This document shows positions 50,502-61,311 of a stretch of 64,000 nucleotides of DNA, in pieces. Both the position numbers and the translations under genes were made by a program. This DNA comes from Scylla paramamosain (taxonomy: Eukaryota > Arthropoda > Malacostraca > Decapoda > Portunidae). Each line of letters begins with the position of its first letter. Position 1 is the stretch's first letter. The notes beneath the pieces were generated by a model. That model did not search any database. It had not been told where the DNA came from and worked only from the letters and a program-made list of their open reading frames with translations. The stretch spans positions 62,001 to 126,000 of the forward strand of contig NW_026973728.1 of NCBI RefSeq assembly GCF_035594125.1. The letters are read 5' to 3'.

Positions 50502-50745
50502 TTATTGTGGAATATATTTCATGTGGTCCTGGTGACTTGAACTTTTCAGCTTATCTATCTCCTGTTCCACTATCTGTTTAGTTATGGTAATATCTGTCAG
50601 CTTCTCATTTTCTTCTACTCTAAATATCTTGTCACTATTCGGCAAATCCTGCATGTTTTCCTGGGCAAAGACAGTTAAAAAATACTCGTTCACAATTTTA
50701 CTAATCTCCTCCCAACAACTAAGCAGGTCCCATTCTGCTGTCTTT
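50502..50745 (-). pseudogene. LINE ORF2 linker fragment (NEYF region)
   Basis: Minus-strand frame with AEWDLLSCWEEISKIVNEYF and then FAQENMQDLPNSDKIF, EENEKLTDITITKQIVEQEI and DKLKSSSHQDHMKYIPQ. Comparable elements have LNEYFxSVFT, an acidic stretch, then KLKxxKSPGPDGIxPxxLKE; here the SPGPDG core is corrupted to SSHQDH and the frame stops right after. The frame is offset from the upstream piece, so at least one frameshift lies near 50,745. Confidence 0.82.
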
Positions 50746-51045
50746 AAAGAACTATTGTTTCTCTATTCTTCGTCTTATATGCCTGATAAAATCCCTTGGG
50801 GTCCATCTTCGCTTGGCTGGCTACCTTTAATTCATAACTATTTTTAGCTTTCCTTGTTAAACTCCTGACTTTTCTAATTCATTATATTATGGCCTTAAAA
50901 CCATTTTTCCTGTCTCTAATCTCATATATACTTCTCTTTCGCCCTATGTAATGTTTTAACCTCTGTCATCCACTTATGATCATTTTTTCTGCGATCTTAT
51001 TCTTGTGTAAGGGATATTCCCTAACTGTCCTGAATGTAATTTATC
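50746..51045 (-). pseudogene. LINE ORF2 post-endonuclease fragment
   Basis: Two frames carry recognisable text: LHSGQLGNIPYTRIRSQKK, then in another frame NDHKWMTEVKTLHRAKEKY, then IRKVRSLTRKAKNSYELKVA followed by SQAKMDPKGFYQAYKTKNRE. In related elements this basic stretch links the endonuclease to the RT (K-P-W-x-T/N-E, then AK-x-x-YE and NPKxFxxYxxxK). Stops and frame changes between pieces show long decay. The satellite resumes at about 51,051 with TTTATTTTGCTTCTCTATAA. Confidence 0.75.
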
Positions 51046-51050
51046 AACGA

Positions 51051-53410
51051 AATATTTATTTTGCTTCTCTATAAAGGGTGTTTTGCTTGAGTTTTAGCGT
51101 TTCTGTACTTAAGAACCTTTAAAACACGTTTTTAGTAATGTTATTTTGTGTTCTTTTATGAAGCGCTTTCCATGCTTTTTAGCGTTCTGGTGTCTAACAC
51201 GTTGAAAAACACTCAAAAGACAGGTTGATGAAAATGTCGTTTCGATTCCCGATAAAGGGGACTTCCAATGCATTTTGTCTTTTGGTACTTAACAATATGA
51301 AAATAAAAGTTTAAGTAAAGGTTTTCGGTTGAGTTATTTTTCCATATAAAGTTCTAATCATGTGTTTTTGAGTCTGGGTACCTAAAAAGCTCAAAATCTC
51401 TCATAATACACTTTTCTCGTAATGTCCTTTCTTTTCTCCATGAAGGATGCTTTGCGTGTAATTTGGCACTTTTATACTTAACAAGCACAAAAACAATCAA
51501 AATACAAGTTTTTGGTAATGCTAATTTGTTTCTCCGTAAAGGTTGCTTTGCATGCTTTTCTGCGATATCGGATGTAAGAAGGTGAAAAACACTCTAAAGA
51601 TACTTTCTTGGTAATGTTATTTTATATTGCCAAATAGGGTGCTTTCAATGTTTTTTAGCATTTTGATTCCTAACACTCAAGTAAACACTCAAAAGACACG
51701 TTTCCTGTAATATCGTTTTGTTTCTTCATATAGGGATCTGCATGCATTATGATGTTTTGCTACATAATGTGAAAAACGCTCAAAATAAAGATTTTAGGTA
51801 ATGTTTTTTTTTTTCTCTATATAGGGTGCTATTCATCCTTTTTAGCGTTTTGGTACTTAGGAAGCTTACTTAGGAAGCTCAGAAACACAAATAAAACTTG
51901 TTTCTCCAAACGTCTTTCCATTTCCCCATAAAGATTGCTTTGTATGTATTTTGACGTTTTGGTACATAAAAAGGAAAAAAAAAAACACAAAAACACGTTT
52001 TTGGTGATGTTCTGTTTCTCTATTAAGAGATATAGAATATATTTAATTTTCATTCAGGCGGTTTAGTGTTTGGTACCTAAGAGACTCAAAACTCTGATAA
52101 TACACGTTTCTCGTAATGTCCTATCGTTTCCTCATACAGGGTGCTTTAAATGCATTTTTAAGATGATGTACGTAACAGACACAAAAAGACTCAAAATACA
52201 CGTTTTTGGTAAGGTTTTTTTCTGTTTGGTAAGATTATTCGTGTTTGTTGCACGCGTTTTAGCGTTTTGGAAAGTAAAAAGTTTAAAACAATTAAAAGAC
52301 ATGCTTATTATTTTGCATTTCTATATAAGGTGCTTTCCATGCTATTTAGCGTTTTCGTGCCTAACACGCGGAAAAACACATAAAAACACATTTCTTACAA
52401 TGTTGTTTAATTTTCTCGTATTGCGAGTAAGCATTATGGTGTTTTGCTATCTGACAATGTGAAAACATTCAAATTACACGATTTCGGTAATGTTTTTTTC
52501 TTTCTCCATTTTTGCGTTTTGGTACCTGAGAAGCTACAAAAAAAAAAAAAAAAACTCATAATACACGTTTTTTGTCATGTCCTTTTTTTTCCTCATATAG
52601 GCTGTTTTTGGTGCTTTGGTACCTAACAGGGTGTTTGCATGTATTTTGACATTTTAGTTCGTAAGAACCTAAAAAAACACTCTAAAGACACGTTTTAGTA
52701 AAGTTCTCTGGTATTCTCCTATGGGGTGATTTCGTTGCTTCTTACTGATTTGGTGCCTAACACGCCCAAAAAATAACAAAAGACAAGTTTGTAGTGATTT
52801 CGTTTCGTTTCTTCATATAGGTTGCTTTACATGCATGTTGGCGTTCTGGTAATTATCAATGTAAAAAAATACCCGTTTTTGGTAAGTTTGTTCTTTTTCT
52901 TCAGAGCACTATTGAAGTACTGATTTGGTACTTAAGAAAGTAATAAAAAAAAAAAAAAAAAAAAACGTTTCTCGTAATGTCCTTTTTATTTCCATATGCA
53001 GGGTGATTTGTTTGATGACAGGCGATTTTGTACATAATAAGCTCAAAAAAAAAAAAACACAAAATATACGTTTTTGGTTAATGTATTCTGTTTCTCTATA
53101 TATAGTATTTTCATACGTTTTTAAAGTCGTTTCATATATCTATATATGGGTCTTTGCATGAATTTTGGCTTTTTGGTAACTAACAATGTCATAACACTCA
53201 AAATGCACGTTTTTTTTTTTTTGGCAGTATTGTTCTGTTTCTCCATATAGAGTGTTTTCATGCGTTTTACCCTTTTGATACTAAGAAAATCAAAAACACT
53301 CATAATACACGTTTCTCGTAATGTCTTTTAATTTTTCCCATATAGGGTATTTCCGATTCATTTAGGCGTTTTTTTTACGTAACAATCTTACAAAAGACTC
53401 AAAATACTTG
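51051..53410 (+). repeat. Diverged satellite monomers, forward orientation
   Basis: About 24 forward monomers without HOR order, with variable lengths and many private changes; GGTACC or near variants recur at monomer spacing. A 19-A run lies at about 52,946-52,965 and shorter A-runs at 52,538-52,553 and 53,047-53,058. The longer open frames here (for example 52,070-52,462) are periodic satellite translations without recognisable domains, so no gene is called. The ordered array restarts at about 53,411 inside monomer A (TTTTGCATGCGTTTTAGCG). Confidence 0.85.
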
Positions 53411-55322
53411 TTTTGCATGCGTTTTAGCGTTTTCGTATGTAAGGAGCTTAAAAACACTTAAAGGCAAGTTATTGGTAAAAGATGGTTTTATTCCCATGTA
53501 ATGTGATTGCCCTGCTTTTTAGTGCTTTATTGCCTAACACGCTCAAAAAAAAACTCAAAAGACACTTTTCTGGTAATATTTTTTTTTTTTTACACATAAA
53601 GCTAGTTTCGAATGCAATTTGGGGTTTTGGTAAGTAAGAATGTTAAAAAGATTCAAAATACACCCATTTGGTAAAGTTGTTCTGTTTCTCAATTGAGTGT
53701 TATTCATGAATTTCAGCATTTTGGTATAAAAGAAACATCTCCATATACACGAGTTTTTGCGTGTTTTGCATTGTGGTTCTTGTGAAACTATAAAACACTC
53801 ATTATATACGTTTCTCGTAATGTCCTTTTCTTTCTCAATATAGAGTGCTTTGCAACTATTTTCGCGTTTTCTGTAGGTAACAAGCTCAAAAACACTCAAA
53901 ATATAACTTTTTAGCAATATTATTCTATTTCTGCATATTGGTTGGTTTGCATCCGTTTTAATGTTTTTCTAAGTAAAACACTAAAAAGACACGTTTTCAG
54001 TAATTTTGTTTTGGATTCCCATATAGAGTGACTTCCATATTATTTATCGTTTTGGTGCCTGACTTGCTGAAAAAACACTGAAAAGACAGGTATCTGGTAA
54101 AGTCGTTTAATTTCCTCATATAGGTGGCTTTGCATACACTTTAGGGTTTGGTACATAACAGTCCGAAAAAAAAAGAAGCTAAAATTTACTTTTTTCATAA
54201 TATTATTTTTTTCACATAATTTCCCTGAATTTTGCCAGAATTTTGGCATCTCGGTACCTAAGAAGATAAATAACAAAAAAAAAATATCCTAGTTTTTATT
54301 TATTTATTTATTTTCTCTATAAAGAGTATTATTTGTGGGTTTTAACTCTTTTCGTACTGATGGAACTTGAAAACACTCATAATATATGTTTCTCGTAATG
54401 TCCTTTCGTTTCCCAAACATAGATTTCTTTGCATGTATTTAAGCGTTTTTATACGTAACAGATCAAAAACACTGAAAATTAATGTTTTTTCGTAATGTTA
54501 TTTTGTTTCTCCATAAAGGGTGTTTTGCATGCATTTTAGTGTTTTAGTATGTAAGGAGCTGAAAAACACTTAAAGACAAGTTCTTGGTAAATGTTGGTTT
54601 TATTCCGATGTAATATCATTGCCCTGCTATTTTGTGCTTTATTTCCTAACACTCAAAAGACACTTTTTTTTCTGGTAATGTCATTTATTTCCCACATAAA
54701 ACTAGTTTCGCATGTAATTTCGGGTTTTGGTAACTAAGAATGTGAAAAAAACTCAAAATACACGCATTTGGTAAGGTTGTTCTGTTTCTCAATTAAGAGT
54801 GTTATTCATGAATTTCAGTGTTTTGGTATCTAAGAAACATCTCCATATACACGAGTTTTTGCTTGTTCTTTCCTTGTGGTTCTTGTGAAACTATAAAACA
54901 CATTATAAACGTTTCTCGTAATGTCCTTTTGTTTCCCAATATAGAGAGATTTGCATCCATTTTCGCTCAATAACAAAAAATAATACCTTTTTTGGTAATA
55001 TTATTCTATTTCATGATATTGGTTGATTTGCATTCGTTTTAGCGTTTTTCTACGTAAAACACTGAAAAGACACGTTTTCAGTAATTTTGCTTCGGATTTC
55101 CATACAGAGTGACTTCCATATTATTGATTGTTTTGGTGCCTAACATACTGAAAAACAGGCAAAAGACAGGTTTCAGGTAAAGTCGTTTAATTTCCCCATA
55201 TAGGTGGATCTACATGCAGTTTAGGGTTTGGTACATAACAGTCTGAAAAAAAAGCTAAAATTAACTTTTTTGATTTTTTTTCACATAAATTCCCTGAATT
55301 TTGTCAGAATTTTGGCGTCTCG

Positions 55323-55863
55323 GTACCTATGAAGATTAATAAAAAAAAATGCTATTTTTTCATTTATTTATTTATTTTTGGTACTTAAGGAACGTATAAA
55401 AACTCATAATACTCGTTTCTCGTAATGTCCTTTTGTTTCCTAAAGATAAGGTTCTTTGCATGTATTTAAGCGTTTTTATAGGTAACATGATCAAAAACAC
55501 TCAAAATATACCTTTTTCGTAATGTTATTCTATTTCTTCATATTGGTTGGTTTCCATCCGTTTTAGCGTTTTTCTACGTAAAACACAGAAAAGACACGTT
55601 TTCAGTAATTTTGTTTTGGATTCCCATATAGAGTGACTTCCATGTTATTTATCGTTTTGGTGCCTAACATGCTGAAAAAAACAATCAAAAGACGGGTTTC
55701 TTGTAAAGTCGTTTAATTTCCCCATATAGGTAGCTTTGCTACCTATATGTATAACTTTAGGGTTTGGTACATAACAGTCAGAAAAAAGCTAAAATTAACC
55801 TTTTTCATAATATTCTTTTTTTCACGTAATTTTCCTGAATTTTGCCAGAATTTTGGCATCTTG
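55323..55863 (+). repeat. Truncated HOR copy, K joined to E
   Basis: The J head is shortened (TTATTTTTGGTACTTAAGG), and at about 55,510 monomer K (ATGATCAAAAACACTCAAAA) continues as the end of E (TATACCTTTTTCGTAATG), so A, B, C, D and most of E are missing. K and E share CAAAAACACTCAAAATA at the join, which fits homologous unequal exchange between the two monomers. The inverted counterpart at about 63,640-63,700 has the same junction. Confidence 0.83.
55723..55749. repeat. Perfect fold-back, 12-bp arms, 3-nt loop (in monomer H)
   Basis: CATATAGGTAGC (55,723-55,734) and GCTACCTATATG (55,738-55,749) flank TTT. Ordinary H continues TTTGCATGCACTTTAGGG. Here the GCATGCA part is replaced by the inverted copy and the text then resumes at ACTTTAGGGTTTGG. 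The homologous place in the inverted partner arm (about 63,408-63,450) keeps TTTGCATACACTTTAGGG in reverse complement, so the fold-back is absent there. Confidence 0.9.
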
Positions 55864-58800
55864 GTACCTATGAAGATCAATAAAAAAAAATGTTTTTTTT
55901 TTATTTATATTTTTTTCTATAAAAACTGTTATTTGTGGGTTTTAGCTTTTCGGTACTTAAGGAATTTCTAAACACTCATAATACACATTCCTCGCAATGT
56001 CTTTTCATTCCCAAACATAGGGTTCTTTGTATGTATTTAGGCGTTTTCATTGGTAACAAGCCCAAAAACACTCAAAATACATGTTTTTGAGAATGTTATT
56101 CTGTTTTTCCATAAAGGGTGTTTTGCATGGGTTTTAGCGTTTTGGTATGTAACGGGCTCAAAAAAACTTAAAGGCAAGTTCTTGGTAAAAGTTGGTTATA
56201 TTCCCATGTAATGTGATTGACCTGCTTTTTAGTGCTTTATTACCTAACACGCTGAAAATCACTAAAAAGACACTTTTCCAGTAATTTTTTTTCCACAGTT
56301 TCGCATGTAATTTGGGGTTGGACCACTAAGAATGTGAAAAAAAAACTCAAAATACACTCATTTCCTAAGATTGTTCTGTTTCTCATTTAAGAGTATTATT
56401 CATGATTTTCAGCATTTTGGTATCTAAGAAACTTCTCCATGTATACGAGTTTTTGCGTTTTTTGCCTTATGGTTCTTCAAAACTATTAAAACATTCATTA
56501 TACAATTTTCTTGTAATTTTTTTTTTTCCCCAATACAGACTGCTTTGCAATCACTTTTACGTTTTTTCTAGGTAACAAGCTCAAAAACACTCAACTTTTT
56601 TGTAATGTTATTCTTTTTCTTCATATTGGTTGGTTTGCATCCGTTTTAGGGTTCTACGCTAAAACTGAAAAGACACGTTTTCAGTAATATTGTTGAAATA
56701 GCTGAAAACAAAGACACGTTTCTTGTAAAGTCGTGTAATTTCCCCATATAGGTTGCTTTGCATGCACTTCCGTGTTTTGTACATAACTCCGGAAAAAGCT
56801 TAATTTTTTTTTCACATTTTTTCCCTGAATTTTCTCAGAATTTTGGCATTTCGGTACCTATGAAGATGAATAACAAAAAAAAAAAAATCCATTTTTTTTA
56901 TTTATTTTTTCTCTATAAAGAGTGTTATTTGTGGGTTTTAGATTTTTGGTACTTAAGGAACTTATACATACTCATAATACACGATTTTCGTAATGTCCTT
57001 TCGTTTCACAAATATAGCGTTCTTTGCATGTATTTAAGCGATTTTATAGGTAACATGATCAAAAACACTCAAAATACATGTTTTTGGTAATGTTATTCTG
57101 TTTCTCCATAAAGGTTGTTTTGCATGTGTTTAGCGGTTTGGTATGTAAGGAGTTAAAAAACACTTAAAGGCAAGTTCTTCGTAAAATTTGGTTTTATTCT
57201 AATGTAAAGTGATTGTTCTGCTTTTTAGTGTTTTGTTGCATATAACGCTCAAAAACACTGAAAAGACACTTTTCTGGTAATGTCATTTTTTTCCCATATA
57301 AAGCTAGTTTCGCATGTAATTTGGGATTTTCGTAACTAAGAATGTGAAAAACACTCAAAATACACACATTTGGTAAGGTAGTTCTGTTTTTGAATTAAAA
57401 GTGTTATTCATGAGTTTTAGCGTTTTGGTATGTAAGAAACTTCTCTATATATACGAATTTTTTTGCGTTTTTTGCCTTGTGGTTCTTGTGAAACTATAAA
57501 AAACTCATTATACACGTTTCTCGTAACGTCTTTTGCTTCTCTATATAGAGTGCTTACCATCCATTTGCGCGTTTTTTGTAAGTAAAAATCTCAAAAACAC
57601 TTTTTGGTAATGTTATTCTATTTCTTCATATTTGTTGGTTTGCATCCGTTTTAGTCTTTTTCTACGTAAAACACTGAAAAGATATGTTTTCAGTAATTTT
57701 GTTTTGGATTCACATATTGACTGACTTCCATATTATTTATCGTTTTAGTGCCTAACATGCTGAAAAACACTGAAAATACAGGTTTCTGGTAAAGTCGTTT
57801 AACTTCCTTATATAGGTGGCATGTACTTTAGAGTTTGGTACATAAAAATCCGAAAAAGAGCTATAATTAACTTTTTTGATAATGTTCTTTTTTCCACATA
57901 AATTCCCTGAATTTGGCAGAATTTTGGCATCTTGGTACATATGTAAATCAATATAAAAAAAAAGCTATTTTTTTATTTTTTTTATTTTTTTTATTTTTTT
58001 TTTTCTCTGTAAAGAGTGTTATTTGTGGGTTTTAGCGTTTTGGTACTTAAGGAACTTAAAAACGGTCCTAATACACGTTTCTCGTAATGTCCTTTCGTTC
58101 CACAAACATAGGGTTTTTTTCATGTATTTAAACGTTTTTATAGGTAACATGATCAAAACACTTAAAACACATGTTTTTAGTAATGTTATTCTGCTTCTCC
58201 ATAAAGGAGTTTTTTGCATGCGTTTTAGCGTTTTGGTTTCTAAGGAGCTCAAAAACACTTCAAGGCACGTTCTTGGTAAAAGTTGGTTTTATTCCCATGT
58301 AATGTGATTGCCCTGGTTTTTTTTTTTTTTGTGTGATTTATTGCCTAACACGCTCAAAAACACTCAAAAGACACTTCTGGTAATGTCGTTTTTTTTCCAA
58401 CATAATTTTGCGTGCTATTTCGAGTTTTGCTAACTAAGAATGTGAAAACACTCAAAATACACGCATATGGTAAGGTTGTTCTGTTTCTCAATTAATATTG
58501 TTATTCATGAGTTTTAGCATTTTGGTATCTAAGAAACTTCTTTATATACACGAGTTTTTGCGTTTTTTGCGTTTTGGTTCTTGTGAACCACAAGTTCTTT
58601 TGCTTAAAAATAATAAGACACTCATTACACACGTTTCTTGTAATGTCCTTTTGTTTCCCAATAGGGAGTGCTTTGCATCCATTTTCGCGTTTTTTGTAGG
58701 TAACAAGCTCAAAAACACTCAAAATGTACCTTTTTGGTAATGTTATTTTATTTCTTCTTATTGGTTGGTTTGCATCCGTTTTAGCGTTTTTCTACGTAAA

Positions 58801-60320
58801 ACACCGAAAAGACACGTTTTCAGTAATTTTGTTTTACATTCCCATTAAGAGTGACTTGCATATTATTTACCGTTATGGTGCTTAACAAGCTGAAAAACAC
58901 TCATAAGACAGTTTTCTGGCAAAGACGTTTGATTTCCCCATATAAGTGGCTTTGCATGCACTTTAGTGTTTGGTACATAACAGTACGAAAAAAAGCTAAA
59001 ATTAACTTTTTTGATAATTGACTCATAATTTCCTGAATTTTGCCGAAATTTTGGCATCTAGGTACCTGTGAAGATGAAAAAAGAAAGAAAAAAATATCGT
59101 ATTTATTTATTTTTTGTTTTTTTTCTCAATAAAAAGTGTTATTTGTGGCTTTGAGCTTTTTGGTAAATAGTGATCTTAAAAACACTCATAATACACGTTT
59201 CTCGTAATATCCTTTCGTTTCCCAAAAATAGGGTTCTTGTATTTAAGCGTTTTTATTGGTAACATGATCAAAAACACTCAAAATATATGTTTTTGGTAAT
59301 GCTATTCTCTTTCTCCATTAAGTGTGTTTTGCAGGCGTTTTAGCGTTTTGGTATATAAGGAGCTCAAAACACTTAAAGGCAAGTTCTTGGTAAAAAATTA
59401 TTTTATTGCCATGTAAAGTGATTCCCATGCTTTTTAGTGCTTTATTGCCTATCACGCTCAAAAACACTCAAAAGACACTTTTCTGGTAATGTCATTTTTT
59501 TTCCCACATAAATCTGGTTTCGCATGCAATTTGGGATTTTGGTAACTAAGAATGTGAAAAGCACTCAAAATACACGCATTTAGTAAAGTTGTTCTGTTTC
59601 TCAATTAAGAGTGTTATACATGAGTTTCAGCATTTTGGTATCTAGGAAACTTCTCCATATACACGAGTTTTTTGCGTTTTTTGCCTTGTTGTTCTTTTGA
59701 ACTATAATACACTCATTATACACTTTTCTCGCAATGTCCCTTTGTTTCCCAAAATAGAGTTCTTTGTATCAATTTTAGCGTTTTTTTGTAGGTAACAAGC
59801 TCAAAAAAACTCAAAATATACCTTTTTGGTAATGTTTTTTTCTATTTCTTGATATTGGTTGGTTTGCATCCATTTTAACGTTTTTCTACGTAAAACATTG
59901 GGAAGACACGTTTTCAGTAATTTTGTTTTGGATTCCCATATAAAGTGAGATCCTTATTATTTATCATTTTGGTGCCTAACATGCTGAAAAACTCTCAAAA
60001 GACAGATTTCTGGTAAAGTCGTTTAATTTCCTCATATAAGAGGCTTTGCATGCACTTTAGGGTTTGGTATATAACAGTCCGAAAAAAAAGCAAAAAAAAA
60101 AATTTTTTTTATAATTTTCTTTTATCATATAATAGCCCGGAATTTTCCCAGAATTTTGGCATCTCGGTACCTATGAAGATGAATAACAAAAAAAAAAAAA
60201 AATAATAAAAATCCTATTTTTTTATTTTTTATTTATTTATTTTTTGTAAATAAAGAGTGTTATTTGTGGGTTTTAGCTTTTCGGTACTTAAGGAACTAAA
60301 AAACACTCATAATACATATT

Positions 60321-60352
60321 TCTCGTAATGTCCTGTAATGTCTCGTAATGTT
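60321..60352 (+). repeat. Local microduplication at a J/K boundary
   Basis: CTCGTAATGTCC is followed by TGTAATGT and CTCGTAATGT before the K text TTCCCAAACATAAGG resumes, giving three copies of TAATGT where other HORs have one. The likely cause is slippage. Confidence 0.75.
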
Positions 60353-61311
60353 TCCCAAACATAAGGTTCTTTGCATGTATTTAAGCGTTTTTATAGATAA
60401 CATGATCAAAAACACTCAAAATACATATTTTTCGTAATGTTATTCTGTTTCTCCATTAAGTTTGTTTTGCATGCGTTTTAGCGGTTTGGTATATAAGGAG
60501 CTCAAAAACACTTAAAGGCAAGTTTTTGGTATAAATTGGTGTTATTCCAATGTAACATGATTACCCTGCTTTTTAGTGCTTTATCGCCTATCACTCTCAT
60601 AAACACTTAAAAGACATTTTTCTGGTAATGTCATTTTTTTCTCACATAAAGGTTGTTTCGCATGCAATTTGGGGTTTTGGTAACTAAGAATGTGAAAAGC
60701 ACTCAAAATACACGCATTTAGTAGGGTTGTTCTGTTTCTCAATTAAGAGTGTTATTCATGAGTTTCAGCATTTTGGTATCTAGGAACCTTCTCCATATAC
60801 ACGAGATTTTGTGTTTTTTGCCTTTTGGTTCTTTTGAACTATAAAAAAATCTCATTATACACTTTTCTTGCTAAGTCCTTTTGTTTTCTAATATAGAGTG
60901 CTTTGCATCAATTTTCGCGTTTTTTGTAGGTAACAAGCTCAAAAACATTCAAAATATACCTTTTTGGTAATGTTTTTTATTTCTTGATATTGGTTGGTTT
61001 GCATCCGTTTTAGCGTTTTTCTACGTAAAACACACAAAAAAACACGTTTTCAGCAATTTTGTTTTGGATTCACATATAGACTGAGATCCTTATTATTTAT
61101 CGTTTTGGTGCTATTTATCGTTTTTTATGCTGAAAAACACTCAAAAAACAGATTTCTGTTGAGGTCGTTTAATTTCCTCTTTAGGGTTTGGTACATAACA
61201 GTCCGAAAAAAAAAAAAAAACTAAAATTAACGTTTTTAATAATTTTCTTTAATCATATAATAGCCCTAAATTTTCCAAGGATTTTGGCATCTCGGTACCT
61301 ATGAAGATGAA

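Larger units (their letters stand above)
50366..51050 (-). mobile_element. Degraded non-LTR retrotransposon (LINE) fragment, CR1/Jockey-like
   Basis: The only stretch in the window with no satellite periodicity. On the minus strand it encodes, in order and in broken frames, the region after the endonuclease (IPYTRIRSQKK; DHKWMTEV), the linker before the reverse transcriptase (SYELKVASQAKMDPKGFYQA; NEYFLTVFAQE; EEIDKLKSS-like text) and then a core RT segment (SGVPKR, LGPMLFVIYVNDLDSGI). This order is typical of ORF2 of CR1/Jockey-group LINEs. The first RT blocks, including the catalytic aspartate region of motif A, are missing between the linker and SGVPKR, and an AAT microsatellite marks that join. 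Neither end of the element, no poly(A) tail and no target-site duplication is visible. It is dead and lies in diverged monomers. Confidence 0.85.
55208..57870 (+). repeat. Left arm of a large inverted repeat
   Basis: This 2,663-bp segment is matched in reverse complement by 61,312-63,953, with a 3,441-bp spacer. The pairing is specific and not just family likeness: both arms share the K-E fusion, the TTTAGGGTTCTACGCTAAAACTG deletion in F (56,645 and 62,515), the GGTAAGCACTC / GAGTGCTTACC text in E, and the shortened H at 57,820-57,870. The two arms also differ by some indels. It contains one short-G HOR copy and parts of two others. Confidence 0.9.
53411..61311 (+). repeat. Higher-order satellite array VI (8 HOR copies)
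   Basis: Forward HOR copies with I ends at about 54,253, 55,322, 55,863, 56,853, 57,934, 59,061, 60,166 and 61,294. Subtypes present include a short-G/TCCGGA copy (about 56,700), a variant D with the CTTGTG dyad (about 58,580), a CCTGTGAAGATGAA-type I (59,061) and copies like those at 19,200-21,000 (59,500-60,100). Between 55,322 and 55,863 the repeat is collapsed. The array ends at 61,311, inside the end of monomer I (ATGAAGATGAA), where the sequence turns round. Confidence 0.88.

Noticed and set aside
50283..51050. Target-site duplication or poly(A) tail for the LINE fragment
   Set aside because: I compared the flanks near 50,340-50,366 and 51,045-51,065 and saw no matching direct repeat and no tail; both ends appear truncated.
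52070..52462. 130-codon frame in the unordered monomers as a possible gene
   Set aside because: It spans several monomers, repeats the same monomer-derived words (SRNVLSFP, HVFG) and has no recognised family features.
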